Source: Cedecea davisae DSM 4568
GTDB lineage: Bacteria > Pseudomonadota > Gammaproteobacteria > Enterobacterales > Enterobacteriaceae
Assembly (NCBI RefSeq): GCF_000412335.2
Contig: NZ_KE161030.1
Span: forward strand, 406,014-470,013
DNA length: 64,000 bases
Direction of reading: 5' to 3'
Position 1 is the first letter of the stretch; every line of letters starts with the position of its first letter. The notes under the pieces are model-generated. The model did not search any database, was not told the origin of the DNA, and worked only from the letters and a program-made list of their open reading frames with translations. The position numbers and the translations under genes are program-made. Below are positions 1 through 8,661 of this stretch, piece after piece.

Positions 1-321
1 AATTTACGGCTGGACGTAGACGGTAAAATGGCGGCCTTCGCGGTGACCCAGGTGGTGCTCGACGAAGCCACGCTTTTTAACATCGCGGTTGATCCGGCTT
101 ATCAGCGCCAGGGGCTGGGCAGAGCGCTGCTCGAGCACTTAATTCAGGAGCTTGAGAAGCGCGATGTCTTCACGCTGTGGCTTGAAGTGCGTGCCTCCAA
201 CCTCGCCGCCAGAGCGTTATACGAAAGCCTCGGCTTTAACGAAGCGACCGTACGTCGCAACTATTACCCGGCAAAAGAGGGCCGGGAAGACGCGATTATT
301 ATGGCGTTACCCCTCGGTTAA
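1..321 (+). CDS. rimI: Ribosomal protein S18 alanine N-acetyltransferase RimI (5' end missing)
   Basis: GNAT-fold acetyltransferase that acetylates the N-terminal alanine of ribosomal protein S18 in the cytosol. The gene enters from outside the window: the reading frame is open from base 1, giving the last 106 residues of a protein usually about 148 long. The acetyl-CoA pyrophosphate-binding signature QRQGLGRALL (R/Q-x-x-G-x-G) is followed by a WLEVRASN strand and the ALYESLGF helix typical of RimI. It ends 18 bases before yjjG, as in E. coli, so the two are probably co-transcribed. Identity is by close similarity to E. coli RimI and by position. The true start is outside the window. Confidence 0.95.
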   Translation, partial: NLRLDVDGKMAAFAVTQVVLDEATLFNIAVDPAYQRQGLGRALLEHLIQELEKRDVFTLWLEVRASNLAARALYESLGFNEATVRRNYYPAKEGREDAIIMALPLG

Positions 322-339
322 TATTTAAAAGGTGTGTGG

Positions 340-1017
340 ATGAACTGGGACTGGATTTTATTTGATGCGGACGAAACGCTGTTTACCTTTGACGCATTCG
401 GCGGGCTACAGCGGATGTTTCTCGACTACAGCGTGACCTTTACCGCAGATGACTTCCAGGACTACCAGGCGGTGAACAAGCCGCTGTGGGTGGACTACCA
501 GAACGGCGCCATCACCGCATTGCAATTACAGCTCCGGCGTTTTGAAGGCTGGGCGGAGCGTCTAAGCGTGCCGTCTGCCGAACTGAATAATGCTTTCTTG
601 TCGGCGATGGCCGAGATTTGCGCCCCGCTGCCGGGCGCGGTTTCGCTGCTCAACGCCCTGAAGGGGAAAACGAAACTCGGCATCATCACCAACGGGTTTA
701 CCGCGCTACAGCAGATTCGCCTCGAGCGCACCGGCCTGCGGGACTATTTCGATCTGCTGGTTATCTCCGAGCAGGTCGGCATTGCAAAGCCCGATCGCCG
801 CATTTTCGACTATACCTTTGAGCAAATGGGCCAGCCGCCGCGCGACCGCGTTTTGATGGTTGGCGACACGGCGGAGTCCGATATTCTGGGCGGCATCAAC
901 GCCGGGATAGCAACCTGCTGGCTAAACGCCCACGGCCGCACCGCGCCGGAAGGGATTGAGCCAACCTGGCAGGTCACTTCGTTAAGTGAACTGGAGCAAC
1001 TGCTGTGTAAGCCATGA
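340..1017 (+). CDS. yjjG: Pyrimidine 5'-nucleotidase YjjG (HAD family)
   Basis: House-cleaning HAD hydrolase that dephosphorylates (mainly non-canonical) pyrimidine nucleoside monophosphates in the cytosol. The ATG at 340 gives 225 residues, the family length, with an AAGG-type Shine-Dalgarno a few bases upstream. A GTG at 334 in the same frame would add only two residues and is less likely. Visible HAD motifs are DxDxT at residues 9-13 (nucleophile D9, acid/base D11), the ITNG motif II, the lysine of AKPD and the GDTAESD motif IV. It follows rimI closely. The assignment is firm from the motifs and from colinearity with E. coli. Confidence 0.95.
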   Translation: MNWDWILFDADETLFTFDAFGGLQRMFLDYSVTFTADDFQDYQAVNKPLWVDYQNGAITALQLQLRRFEGWAERLSVPSAELNNAFLSAMAEICAPLPGAVSLLNALKGKTKLGIITNGFTALQQIRLERTGLRDYFDLLVISEQVGIAKPDRRIFDYTFEQMGQPPRDRVLMVGDTAESDILGGINAGIATCWLNAHGRTAPEGIEPTWQVTSLSELEQLLCKP

Positions 1018-1117
1018 TTGTTGATTGTTAAACCCACAATGGCGGGTAAAATAGCCGCCAAATAACGTTCACTCAACGCGTGGCTCAAAGCCGTGCGCAT
1101 TTACAGAAGATGTAATT

Positions 1118-2707
1118 ATGACTTTGTCTCCTTATTTGCAAGAGGTGGCGAAACGCCGCACTTTTGCCATCATTTCTCACCCGGATGCCGGTAAAACGAC
1201 CATCACTGAAAAGGTGCTGCTGTTCGGACAGGCTATCCAGACCGCCGGTACGGTAAAAGGGCGTGGCTCAAGCCAGCACGCTAAATCCGACTGGATGGAA
1301 ATGGAAAAACAGCGTGGGATCTCAATCACCACTTCGGTGATGCAATTCCCGTATCGCGATAGCCTGGTTAACCTGCTGGACACCCCGGGGCACGAAGACT
1401 TCTCCGAAGATACCTATCGTACTCTGACGGCGGTGGACTGTTGCCTGATGGTTATCGACGCCGCAAAAGGGGTTGAAGATCGTACCCGCAAGCTGATGGA
1501 AGTTACCCGCCTGCGCGACACGCCGATCATCACTTTTATGAACAAGCTGGACCGCGATATCCGCGATCCGATGGAAGTGCTGGATGAAGTTGAACGCGAG
1601 CTGAAGATTGGCTGCGCGCCAATCACCTGGCCTATCGGTTGCGGCAAGTTGTTCAAAGGTGTTTACCACCTTTATAAAGATGAAACCTACCTTTACCAGA
1701 CCGGTAAAGGCCACACCATCCAGGAAGTCCGCATCGTTAAAGGGTTGAACAACCCGGATCTCGATGCCGCAGTGGGCGACGATCTGGCCCAGCAGCTGCG
1801 CGACGAGCTGGAACTGGTGCAGGGAGCTTCTAACGAGTTCGATCACGAACTGTTCCTGGCGGGTGAAATCACGCCGGTGTTCTTCGGTACTGCGTTGGGT
1901 AACTTCGGCGTTGACCACATGCTGGATGGCCTGGTGGAATGGGCGCCTGCGCCGATGCCGCGTAAAACCGACACCCGTGTTGTGGAAGCGGCGGACGAGA
2001 AGTTCACCGGCTTTGTGTTTAAGATCCAGGCGAATATGGATCCAAAACACCGCGACCGTGTAGCCTTTATGCGCGTGGTTTCCGGTAAGTATGAGAAGGG
2101 TATGAAGCTGCGCCAGGTGCGTATTGGTAAAGACGTCGTTATCTCTGACGCTCTGACCTTTATGGCCGGTGACCGCTCTCACGTTGAGGAAGCCTACCCT
2201 GGCGACATCATCGGGCTGCATAACCACGGCACTATTCAGATAGGCGACACCTTTACCCAGGGTGAAATGATGAAGTTCACCGGTATTCCGAACTTCGCGC
2301 CGGAACTGTTCCGCCGTATCCGCCTGCGTGACCCGCTTAAGCAGAAACAGCTGCTGAAAGGCCTGGTTCAGCTTTCAGAAGAGGGTGCGGTGCAGGTGTT
2401 CCGTCCTATTGCGAATAACGATCTTATCGTTGGCGCGGTTGGGGTGCTGCAGTTTGATGTGGTTGTTGCCCGCCTGAAAAGTGAGTACAACGTGGAAGCG
2501 ATTTACGAGTCGGTTAACGTTGCTACCGCGCGCTGGGTTGAAGGGACAGACGTTAAGAAGTTTGAGGAATTCAAACGTAAAAACGAAATCCAGCTGGCGC
2601 TGGATGGCGGGGATAACCTGACCTACATTGCGCCAACGATGGTTAACCTGAACATTACCCAGGAACGCTACCCGGACGTCACTTTCCGCAAAACTCGCGA
2701 GCACTAA
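1118..2707 (+). CDS. prfC: Peptide chain release factor 3 (RF3)
   Basis: Translational GTPase that recycles RF1/RF2 from the ribosome after termination. It has 529 residues, as in E. coli. The P-loop HPDAGKTT lies at residues 21-28, followed by the switch II motif DTPGHEDF and the base-specificity motif NKLD, all of them intact. The EF-G/EF-Tu-like domain II and the RF3-specific C-terminal domain follow. The gene has its own 100-base upstream gap after yjjG. The family call is very secure, because the HPDAGKTT form and the C-terminal YPDVTFRKT region are RF3-specific and not seen in EF-G or LepA. Confidence 0.97.
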   Translation: MTLSPYLQEVAKRRTFAIISHPDAGKTTITEKVLLFGQAIQTAGTVKGRGSSQHAKSDWMEMEKQRGISITTSVMQFPYRDSLVNLLDTPGHEDFSEDTYRTLTAVDCCLMVIDAAKGVEDRTRKLMEVTRLRDTPIITFMNKLDRDIRDPMEVLDEVERELKIGCAPITWPIGCGKLFKGVYHLYKDETYLYQTGKGHTIQEVRIVKGLNNPDLDAAVGDDLAQQLRDELELVQGASNEFDHELFLAGEITPVFFGTALGNFGVDHMLDGLVEWAPAPMPRKTDTRVVEAADEKFTGFVFKIQANMDPKHRDRVAFMRVVSGKYEKGMKLRQVRIGKDVVISDALTFMAGDRSHVEEAYPGDIIGLHNHGTIQIGDTFTQGEMMKFTGIPNFAPELFRRIRLRDPLKQKQLLKGLVQLSEEGAVQVFRPIANNDLIVGAVGVLQFDVVVARLKSEYNVEAIYESVNVATARWVEGTDVKKFEEFKRKNEIQLALDGGDNLTYIAPTMVNLNITQERYPDVTFRKTREH

Positions 2708-2714
2708 TCGCCTT

Positions 2715-2742
2715 CAGGAACGCGGCGCCCGTCGCGTTCCTG
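2715..2742 (+). terminator. Hairpin after prfC
   Basis: A perfect 10-bp stem (CAGGAACGCG/CGCGTTCCTG) with an 8-base loop lies just after the prfC stop. Only a broken T-rich stretch follows, so it may be a weak intrinsic terminator or a 3'-end stabiliser. Confidence 0.55.
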
Positions 2743-2845
2743 CCACTTTCCTTGTCTTTTGAATCCCTTGCGGAATCTTCTTAATTTCCTGCCGATTCGG
2801 CGTTATTGCTGCTTTTTCCACCACTCCGCCATGCACTTTTATGAT

Positions 2846-2866
2846 TGTGATCTATATTTAACAAAG
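2846..2866 (+). promoter_or_regulatory. Probable sigma-S promoter of osmY
   Basis: The 2708-3023 gap holds the osmY control region. At 2851-2865 the sequence TCTATATTTAACAAA matches the -10 region of the E. coli osmY promoter as I recall it, with the C before TATATT (CTATATT at 2852-2858) that favours sigma-S. No good -35 hexamer is seen, as expected for such promoters. It would leave an untranslated leader of about 155 bases. The rest of the gap is AT-rich with no ORF. Confidence 0.7.
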
Positions 2867-3023
2867 CGATGACCACTTTATTGGATGAAAGCACCGGGAA
2901 ATTATTGTTTCCTGGCTTGTTATTAACGTTTCTCCGGTTGTTGCGATATTAATTGCTGATCCTTTTCGGCGCGGTGGGAAACGAAAAAGCTCAAATGATG
3001 AGCAAACCTACAGGAATTAATCG

Positions 3024-3635
3024 ATGACTACGACTAAGATTTCAAAAACTCTGCTGGCTGTTGTTCTGGGTTCTGTTCTGGCAAGCGGTAGCGCTTTCGC
3101 CGAAGAGACGCTGGCCAACAAAACGGAAGCTACGGCTGATTCCGCAGGGAAAAAAATCGATAGCTCTATGAGTAAAGTCGGCGACTTCATGGATGACAGC
3201 GGTATCACAGCGAAAGTTAAGGCCGCTCTGGTGGATGACAAAAACATCAAGAGCACCGATATCTCGGTAAAAACCGAGAAAAAAGTGGTTACCCTGAGCG
3301 GCTTCGTAGAGAGCCAGGCCCAGGCGGAACACGCCGTTGCCACGGCTAAAAAAGTGGAAGGCGTTAGCTCCGTGAGCGACAAGCTCCACGTCCGTGACGC
3401 TAAATCCCAGTCGGTGAAGGGCTACGCGGGTGATGCGGCAACCACCAGTGAAATTAAAGGCAAATTACTGGCAGATGACAGCGTACCTTCCCGTCATGTG
3501 AAAGTAGAAACCACCGATGGCGTAGTTCAGCTTTCCGGTGAGGTGAAAACCAGCGCACAGTCCGAGCGCGCTGAAAGCATCGCCAAGGCAGTTGAAGGCG
3601 TGAAAAGCGTTAAAAACGATCTGAAAGTGAAGTAA
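3024..3635 (+). CDS. osmY: Osmotically inducible periplasmic protein OsmY
   Basis: Periplasmic two-BON-domain protein, induced by high osmolarity and in stationary phase and implicated as a chaperone. It has 203 residues (E. coli 201). A Sec signal peptide covers residues 1-26, with predicted cleavage after ASGSAFA. BON domain 1 (about 57-123) contains the [15 protein letters not shown] stretch. BON domain 2 (about 136-203) contains [14 protein letters not shown]. The start is supported by an AGGA ribosome site (CAGGAATT) 8-10 bases upstream. The strong conservation of the BON core and the matching sigma-S-like promoter make the assignment secure. Confidence 0.96.
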   Translation: MTTTKISKTLLAVVLGSVLASGSAFAEETLANKTEATADSAGKKIDSSMSKVGDFMDDSGITAKVKAALVDDKNIKSTDISVKTEKKVVTLSGFVESQAQAEHAVATAKKVEGVSSVSDKLHVRDAKSQSVKGYAGDAATTSEIKGKLLADDSVPSRHVKVETTDGVVQLSGEVKTSAQSERAESIAKAVEGVKSVKNDLKVK

Positions 3636-3654
3636 CGGCAGCACCCGAAACTTT

Positions 3655-3675
3655 CTTCCGGGCCCGGCCCGGAAG
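3655..3675 (+). other. Intercistronic hairpin osmY-ytjA
   Basis: CTTCCGGGC and GCCCGGAAG form a perfect 9-bp stem with a 3-base loop. No T-run follows, so it more likely protects the osmY mRNA 3' end than terminates. The role is inferred. Confidence 0.5.
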
Positions 3676-3769
3676 GCGGTAAGCACCACCATTATTAATT
3701 ATCGCCAGTGGGTTAGCCATCCGGTGCCCATTAAGAAGCGATAAGGTTCACTATGGTTAAGGAGAGTCT

Positions 3770-3931
3770 ATGTTTCGTTGGGGCATTATTTTTCTTGTTA
3801 TCGCGTTGATAGCTGCGGCTCTGGGCTTTGGTGGCCTGGCAGGTACTGCCGCAGGTGCTGCAAAAATTGTCTTTGTAGTAGGTATCATCCTGTTCCTGGT
3901 CAGTCTGTTTATGGGACGCAGGCGCCCTTAG
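3770..3931 (+). CDS. ytjA: Small DUF1328 membrane protein YtjA
   Basis: Tiny 53-residue membrane protein of unknown function. It begins [16 protein letters not shown] and ends [12 protein letters not shown], which is nearly identical to E. coli YtjA (DUF1328). Two hydrophobic segments (about residues 4-22 and 29-48) are separated by a Gly/Ala-rich turn. A strong AAGGAGAG ribosome site precedes the ATG. It lies between osmY and yjjU as in E. coli and is followed by a terminator. The E. coli osmY-ytjA neighbourhood suggests stress-linked expression, but no function is known. Confidence 0.93.
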   Translation: MFRWGIIFLVIALIAAALGFGGLAGTAAGAAKIVFVVGIILFLVSLFMGRRRP

Positions 3932-3960
3932 CCACGCTAAGCCAGTAACATACCGATACA

Positions 3961-3994
3961 AAAGCCAGTCCTTGTGACTGGCTTTCTCGGTTTT
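3961..3994 (+). terminator. Intrinsic terminator after ytjA
   Basis: AAAGCCAGTC/GACTGGCTTT is a perfect 10-bp stem with a 5-base loop, followed by CTCGGTTTT. It closes the osmY-ytjA unit. Confidence 0.8.
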
Positions 3995-4053
3995 ACATAG
4001 CAGCCTAAGGGTATAGGGTAGAAATACACAACAACAGATTTCAGGGAAGCAGG

Positions 4054-5127
4054 GTGGGACATCGTATACCCGTTACGCTCGGCAATATTGCGCCGCTAGC
4101 GCTCAAGCCTTTTCGTCCTGGAAAGCTCGCTCTTATTTGTGAAGGAGGGGGCCAGCGGGGAATTTTTACGGCCGGGGTGCTGGACGAATTTATGCGCGCC
4201 GAATTTAATCCCTTCGATCTGTTTCTTGGCACTTCCGCCGGGGCGCAAAACCTCTCTGCCTACGTTTGCAACCAGCCGGGTTACGCCCGCCGCGTGATCA
4301 CTCGTTTCACCACTACCAGCGAATTCTTTAACCCGCTGCGCTTTGTGCGTGGTGGAAACCTGATAGACCTTGACTGGCTGATTGAGTCGACGGCTGCCAG
4401 GCTGCCGCTTTCTATGTCCAGCGCCGATGGCCTGTTCGAGAAGGGAAAAGAGTTCTACATGTGCGCCTGCCGCAGCGACGATTATGCGGCAAACTATTTC
4501 TCACCGACCCAGGACACATGGCTGAATTTATTGAAGGCCTCGAGCGCCATTCCGGGATTTTACCGCACCGGGGTAGACATTGACGGAATAAGCTATCAGG
4601 ACGGCGGCATCAGCGACGCGGTGCCGGTGCGTGAAGCCGCAAGCCGGGGTGCCGATACGCTGGTGGTGATTCGCACCGTGCCTTCACAGATGTATTACAC
4701 CCCCCAGTGGTTCAAACGCATGGAGCGCTGGCTGGGTGACAGCAGCCTCCAGCCGCTGCTGAACCTGGTGCAGCATCACGAAGAGAGCTACCGCGAGATC
4801 CAAAGTTTTATTGAGAAACCGCCCGGCAAGCTGAGGATCTTTGAAATTTATCCGCCGAAACCGCTGCTGAGCAATGCGCTCGGCAGCCGCCTGCCGTCGC
4901 TCACGGCCGACTACCAGACCGGCCGCCTGTGCGGGCGTTATTTCCTGGCGGCCGTGGGCAAGCTGCTGGTGCCCAAGCCCCCGTTGATGCGCCATACTCC
5001 ACGTATTAAGATGCCTGGCCCGCTGGTCATTCCGCCGGCTGCGGCGGCAAATCAAGCTCTGGTTAAGCCGATAACTCCGGCTCCGCAGGCTAATGATTCG
5101 GCTTTTGATAACGAGGATCTTGCGTGA
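4054..5127 (+). CDS. yjjU: Patatin-like phospholipase YjjU
   Basis: Cytosolic patatin-family lipid acyl hydrolase of unknown physiological substrate. It has 357 residues, the same as in E. coli, reading from a GTG at 4054 preceded by AGGGAA. The oxyanion-hole motif GGGQRG is at residues 31-36, the nucleophile Ser61 is in GTSAG (59-63), and the catalytic aspartate is D183 in DGG, so the Ser-Asp dyad is intact. The C-terminal 60 residues are Pro/Ala-rich and probably flexible. The stop overlaps the next start by GTGA, so yjjV is translationally coupled. The assignment is secure at family and orthologue level; the substrate is not known. Confidence 0.94.
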   Translation: MGHRIPVTLGNIAPLALKPFRPGKLALICEGGGQRGIFTAGVLDEFMRAEFNPFDLFLGTSAGAQNLSAYVCNQPGYARRVITRFTTTSEFFNPLRFVRGGNLIDLDWLIESTAARLPLSMSSADGLFEKGKEFYMCACRSDDYAANYFSPTQDTWLNLLKASSAIPGFYRTGVDIDGISYQDGGISDAVPVREAASRGADTLVVIRTVPSQMYYTPQWFKRMERWLGDSSLQPLLNLVQHHEESYREIQSFIEKPPGKLRIFEIYPPKPLLSNALGSRLPSLTADYQTGRLCGRYFLAAVGKLLVPKPPLMRHTPRIKMPGPLVIPPAAAANQALVKPITPAPQANDSAFDNEDLA

Positions 5128-5900
5128 GCTTTACGTTCTACGACACCCATTGCCACTTTGATTTTCCGCCGTTTGCCGGAGATGAAGCTAACAGCATCAG
5201 GCTGGCCGTGCAGGCCGGCGTGACTAAAATCATCGTGCCCGCGGTAGAGGCGGGGCGTTTTGAACGCGTGCTGGCGCTGGCGGAGAACTTCCCTGAACTG
5301 TATGCCGCAATCGGTCTGCATCCCATTGTTATAGAAAAACATGATGAAGCCGGGCTTGCTCTGCTTGAAACGCTGCTGCGAAAAAAACCGCGCAAACTTG
5401 TCGCTCTCGGAGAGATCGGACTGGATCTTTATAGGGAGGATCCGCAGTTTGATCGTCAGGAGTTTATGCTGGGTGAACAGCTAAAGCTGGCTAAGCGTTA
5501 CGATTTGCCGGTGCTGCTGCATTCCAGGCGGACGCACGACAAGCTGGCGCTGCATTTGAAGCGCCATAATTTACCGCGCACCGGCGTTATACACGGTTTT
5601 GCAGGCAGCCAGCAGCAGGCGGAACGCTTTATTGCGCTGGGCTACCGAATAGGCGTCGGCGGCACGATTACTTACCCCAGGGCCAGCAAAACTCGCCATG
5701 TTATGGCCCGGCTACCGCTCTCCTCGCTGCTGCTGGAAACCGATGCTCCCGATATGCCTCTTAACGGCTGGCAGGGCGAGCCTAACCGCCCGGAACGTGC
5801 GGCGCTGGTCTTTGACACGCTATGCGAATTACGCCCTGAATCTCCCGAAACCATCGCTAACGCTTTGAAAAACAACGCAGACGAATTATTTGCTTTCTAA
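5124..5900 (+). CDS. yjjV: TatD-family metal-dependent hydrolase YjjV
   Basis: Amidohydrolase-fold deoxyribonuclease-like protein (TatD family) of 258 residues. The metal ligands are visible: HxH at residues 9 and 11 (DTHCHFDF), the glutamate of GEIGLD, the histidine of LLHSRRTHD, a histidine in GVIHGFAG, and the final aspartate in LLETDAP. The start is a GTG overlapping the yjjU stop (GTGA). In E. coli the next genes are yjjW and yjjI (a glycyl-radical activase/enzyme pair), but here they are replaced by a nucleoside permease. The family is certain; the in vivo substrate is not established. Confidence 0.93.
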   Translation: MSFTFYDTHCHFDFPPFAGDEANSIRLAVQAGVTKIIVPAVEAGRFERVLALAENFPELYAAIGLHPIVIEKHDEAGLALLETLLRKKPRKLVALGEIGLDLYREDPQFDRQEFMLGEQLKLAKRYDLPVLLHSRRTHDKLALHLKRHNLPRTGVIHGFAGSQQQAERFIALGYRIGVGGTITYPRASKTRHVMARLPLSSLLLETDAPDMPLNGWQGEPNRPERAALVFDTLCELRPESPETIANALKNNADELFAF

Positions 5901-5916
5901 TCACTCCGCACCTTGA

Positions 5917-5932
5917 TGTGACGGATGTCACT
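5917..5932 (+). promoter_or_regulatory. CRP-binding site upstream of nucleoside permease
   Basis: TGTGA-N6-TCACT is a 9/10 match to the CRP consensus arms. Its centre lies about 91 bases before the transcription start expected from the TATAAT at 6004-6009, which is one of the helical-phase class I positions. It is inferred to bring the permease under catabolite control together with the deo genes. Confidence 0.75.
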
Positions 5933-6003
5933 CTTTTGCGTAAATGTTTCTATATATTTCCGTGAATACGTGATTGCTCCGGCACTTTTCACCCCCCTGT
6001 GGT

Positions 6004-6009
6004 TATAAT
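6004..6009 (+). promoter_or_regulatory. -10 element of the permease promoter
   Basis: A perfect TATAAT lies 62 bases before the permease start. No recognisable -35 hexamer is at 17 bp (GGCACT), which fits an activator-dependent promoter using the upstream CRP box. Confidence 0.6.
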
Positions 6010-6071
6010 CCGCGCGCTTAAAAGCGGGCTGGCAAGGCCCGAATCTTCCAATTAATACACAGGGAATCTGT

Positions 6072-7349
6072 ATGCAAATCCTCATGGGGCTGGTCGGCAT
6101 GGTCGTTTTATTGCTGATCGCCGTTTTACTCTCCAGCAACCGCAAAGCGATAAACCTGCGTACCGTTATCGGCGCGTGGCTTATCCAGATAGGCATCGGC
6201 GCGCTGATCCTTTATGTGCCAGTTGGCCGTAAAGTGCTGCTCGCTATGTCAGAAGGGGTGGCTAACGTTATCGCCTACGGCAACTCAGGGATCTCTTTCC
6301 TGTTTGGCGGCCTGGTTTCCGATAAAATGTTCGAACTCTTCGGCGGCGGCGGTTTTATTTTTGCGCTGCGCGTTCTGCCGGTTATCGTCTTCTTCTCCTC
6401 GCTGATTGCCGTGCTTTACTACCTGGGCATTATGCAGCTGGTTATCCGCCTGCTCGGCGGCGGCCTGCGTAAGCTGCTGAAAACCTCCCGCACCGAATCT
6501 CTTTCGGCAACGGCGAATATTTTCGTTGGGCAGACCGAAGCGCCGCTGGTGGTACGCCCTTACATTGCCACCATGACCCGCTCGGAGCTGTTCGCGGTAA
6601 TGTGCGGCGGGCTGGCGTCCGTGGCAGGCTCCGTACTGGCCGGTTATGCCCAGATGGGCGTGCCGCTGGAATACCTGATTGCGGCTTCCTTTATGGCGGC
6701 ACCGGGCGGCCTGCTGTTTGCTAAACTGATGCTGCCGGAGACGGAAACGCCTAACGATGCGCCGCATCTTGAATCAATGGAAAACGATCCCGACCGTCCG
6801 GCCAACGTGCTGGATGCAGCCGCTTCCGGTGCCGCTTCCGGGATGCAGCTGGCGTTGAACGTGGGCGCAATGTTGCTGGCTTTTGTTGCGCTGATTGCCC
6901 TGCTGAACGGCATGCTTTCCGGGATTGGCGGCTGGTTTAATTTCCCGCAGCTGTCGCTGGAGCTGATGCTCGGCTGGGTGTTTGCCCCGGTAGCCTGGCT
7001 GATTGGCGTGCCGTGGAGTGAAGCGAACGTGGCGGGATCGTTTATCGGCCAGAAGCTGATTATCAACGAATTCGTCGCCTACCTGAACTTTGGCGCTTAC
7101 CTGAAAGACGATGCGGAAGTTGCCGCCGCCGGGTTACAGGTGCTTTCCGGGCATACTAAAGCGATTATCTCCTTCGCGCTGTGTGGGTTTGCTAACCTTT
7201 CATCTATTGCGATCCTGATTGGTGGCCTGGGCAGTATGGCACCGACGCGTCGGCATGAAGTTGCGCAGCTTGGCCTGAAGGCCGTGGCAGCGGGGACGCT
7301 CTCTAACCTGATGAGCGCGACCATTGCCGGGATATTCCTGGCGCTGTAG
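6072..7349 (+). CDS. NupC/CNT-family nucleoside transporter
   Basis: Inner-membrane concentrative nucleoside transporter of 425 residues, resembling E. coli NupX/NupC. It is expected to import nucleosides with protons. Conserved CNT blocks are visible: the [12 protein letters not shown] loop (the G-Q-x-E-A-P substrate-site motif), [28 protein letters not shown] and the C-terminal [15 protein letters not shown]. Roughly ten hydrophobic segments run through it. The start follows CAGGGAATCTGT. It sits directly upstream of deoCABD, which degrades the imported deoxyribonucleosides, and has its own CRP site, so a joint role is likely. E. coli has yjjW-yjjI here instead. No orthologue symbol can be fixed, since several CNT paralogues are similar. 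Confidence 0.9.
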   Translation: MQILMGLVGMVVLLLIAVLLSSNRKAINLRTVIGAWLIQIGIGALILYVPVGRKVLLAMSEGVANVIAYGNSGISFLFGGLVSDKMFELFGGGGFIFALRVLPVIVFFSSLIAVLYYLGIMQLVIRLLGGGLRKLLKTSRTESLSATANIFVGQTEAPLVVRPYIATMTRSELFAVMCGGLASVAGSVLAGYAQMGVPLEYLIAASFMAAPGGLLFAKLMLPETETPNDAPHLESMENDPDRPANVLDAAASGAASGMQLALNVGAMLLAFVALIALLNGMLSGIGGWFNFPQLSLELMLGWVFAPVAWLIGVPWSEANVAGSFIGQKLIINEFVAYLNFGAYLKDDAEVAAAGLQVLSGHTKAIISFALCGFANLSSIAILIGGLGSMAPTRRHEVAQLGLKAVAAGTLSNLMSATIAGIFLAL

Positions 7350-7362
7350 TTCTCACCAGAAA

Positions 7363-7378
7363 TGTTATAATTATAACA
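7363..7378 (+). promoter_or_regulatory. DeoR-type operator, upstream copy
   Basis: TGTTATAATTATAACA is a perfect 16-bp palindrome differing from the DeoR consensus TGTTAGAATTCTAACA only at the two symmetric inner pairs. It lies 14 bases past the permease stop and 177 bp before the second operator. DeoR is known to loop between distant operators, so the pair could do the same here. Confidence 0.75.
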
Positions 7379-7450
7379 TTGTGATAAGGCCGATGGCTGG
7401 CGCATTGCCGGCCATTTTCTTGCGGTCTGATGCAATTTAGCGCGTTATTT

Positions 7451-7466
7451 TGTTTCTTTAATCACA
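7451..7466 (+). promoter_or_regulatory. CRP-like site, distal, of the deo promoter
   Basis: TGTTT-N6-TCACA has a perfect right arm and a weaker left arm. It is centred 54 bp upstream of the second CRP-like site, almost the spacing of the tandem CRP sites (CytR target) in E. coli deoP2. TTGCAATTC between the two sites resembles a CytR half-site. Confidence 0.55.
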
Positions 7467-7504
7467 TATAATGGATGAAAGCTTGCAATTCACTCTTTGG
7501 CTTT

Positions 7505-7520
7505 TGTGAGACGAGACACA
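7505..7520 (+). promoter_or_regulatory. CRP-like site, proximal, of the deo promoter
   Basis: TGTGA-N6-ACACA lies 54 bp after the distal site. Its centre is about 40 bases before the expected start inside the DeoR operator, the class II position used at E. coli deoP2. Confidence 0.6.
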
Positions 7521-7539
7521 AAATTGATTCGGCGGTGAG

Positions 7540-7555
7540 TGTTAGAATTCTAACA
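7540..7555 (+). promoter_or_regulatory. DeoR operator at the main deo promoter
   Basis: TGTTAGAATTCTAACA is the exact 16-bp DeoR palindrome. It overlaps the likely -10 (TTAGAAT) of the deoP2-like promoter, so DeoR binding should block RNA polymerase. The remainder of 7350-7700 is the deo leader and holds no ORF I trust. Confidence 0.88.
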
Positions 7556-7700
7556 TTGCTACCGGCAATGTGCGGTGAGAAGGATCTCAACGTGATGGTG
7601 ACTCCGGTGACCACTCATCTTCAAGGAACCAAGTCCGCTCCAACGTGTTGAGTTTCCCGTTTCAGGCCGGAGACTTTTATATCTTTTGTTGGAGAGCGTT

Positions 7701-8480
7701 ATGACCGATTTAACCAAAAGCAGCCTGCGTGCGCTGAAACTGATGGATTTGACCACCCTGAACGACGATGACACCAATGAGAAAGTCATCGCCCTCTGCC
7801 ATCAGGCGAAAACCCCGGTGGGCAACACCGCCGCAATCTGTATCTACCCACGCTTTATCCCAATTGCCCGTAAAACCCTGAAAGAGCAGGGCACGCCGGA
7901 TATCCGTATTGCCACCGTGACCAACTTCCCGCACGGCAACGATGATATTGATATCGCACTGGCTGAAACTCGTGCGGCCATCGCTTATGGCGCGGATGAA
8001 GTTGACGTTGTATTCCCATACCGCGCGCTGATCGCCGGTAACGAGCAGATTGGTTTCGATCTGGTGAAAGCTTGTAAAGAGGCTTGTGCCAGCGCGAACG
8101 TGCTGCTGAAAGTGATAATCGAAACCGGCGAGCTGAAAACCGAAGAGCTGATCCGTAAGGCTTCTGCCATCGCTATTAAAGCTGGCGCAGACTTTATCAA
8201 AACTTCTACCGGTAAAGTGCCGGTTAACGCCACGCCGGAAAGCGCCCGCATCATGATGGAAGTTATCCGCGATATGGGCGTGGAGAAATCCGTAGGCTTC
8301 AAACCGGCCGGCGGCGTTCGCTCTGCTGAAGATGCCGCGCAGTTCCTTGCTATTGCCGACGATTTGTTTGGTGCTGACTGGGCCGACTCTCGCCACTACC
8401 GCTTCGGTGCTTCCAGCCTGCTAGCCAGCCTGTTGAAAGCGCTGGGCCACGGCGACGGTAAAAGCGCCAGTAGCTACTAA
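7701..8480 (+). CDS. deoC: Deoxyribose-phosphate aldolase
   Basis: Class I aldolase that cleaves 2-deoxyribose-5-phosphate to acetaldehyde and glyceraldehyde-3-phosphate, the last step of deoxyribonucleoside breakdown. It has 259 residues from the ATG at 7701, preceded by GGAG. An in-frame TTG at 7686 is rejected because every known DeoC begins MTDL. The Schiff-base lysine lies in DFIKTSTGK (K167 in E. coli numbering), and the proton-relay GFKPAGGVR is intact. It is the first gene of deoCABD, behind the DeoR/CRP-controlled region. The assignment is certain. Confidence 0.98.
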   Translation: MTDLTKSSLRALKLMDLTTLNDDDTNEKVIALCHQAKTPVGNTAAICIYPRFIPIARKTLKEQGTPDIRIATVTNFPHGNDDIDIALAETRAAIAYGADEVDVVFPYRALIAGNEQIGFDLVKACKEACASANVLLKVIIETGELKTEELIRKASAIAIKAGADFIKTSTGKVPVNATPESARIMMEVIRDMGVEKSVGFKPAGGVRSAEDAAQFLAIADDLFGADWADSRHYRFGASSLLASLLKALGHGDGKSASSY

Positions 8481-8485
8481 TTACT

Positions 8486-8604
8486 CGTCATACTTCAAGC
8501 CGCAGGTGCGTAAGCTGCACTCCCTCACCCCAATCACTTACTTCAGTAAGCTCCTGGGGATGAGCTCTTTTGCCTTCTGCCTGCGACTCGAATTATCTAG
8601 AGTA
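8486..8604 (+). repeat. Enterobacterial palindromic intergenic repeat, long copy
   Basis: Imperfect long palindrome of about 120 bp between deoC and deoA. The outer arms at 8490-8506 (ATACTTCAAGCCGCAGG) and 8580-8596 match at 14 of 17 positions when one is reverse-complemented. The inner region also folds, around CTCACCCC at 8524-8531 and GGGGATGAG at 8556-8564. From memory, this kind of element (start TCATACTTCAAG, end CTCGAATTATCTAGAGTA) is scattered through enterobacterial genomes. A shorter relative occurs at 15325-15405. It holds no ORF; an open frame through it in phase with deoA is judged spurious. Confidence 0.75.
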
Positions 8605-8614
8605 ATCTTTAATT

Positions 8615-8638
8615 GCGGCGGGTTTTCCGCCGCTTTTT
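8615..8638 (+). terminator. Terminator-like hairpin inside the deo operon
   Basis: GCGGCGG/CCGCCGC is a perfect 7-bp GC stem with a 5-base loop followed by five T. It lies 24 bases before the deoA start. It has the form of an intrinsic terminator between deoC and deoA, and may make the downstream genes less expressed. Confidence 0.65.
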
Positions 8639-8661
8639 ACCCGCATTCCCAGGGGGTTGCC

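Noticed and set aside
1322-2227. 301-codon open frame antisense to prfC
   Set aside because: Same codon-bias shadow; His/Gln-rich with no family resemblance.
8506-8661. N-terminal extension of deoA by 52 codons
   Set aside because: The extra region is the palindromic repeat and terminator-like stem; the GTG at 8662 gives the exact family length and has a ribosome site.
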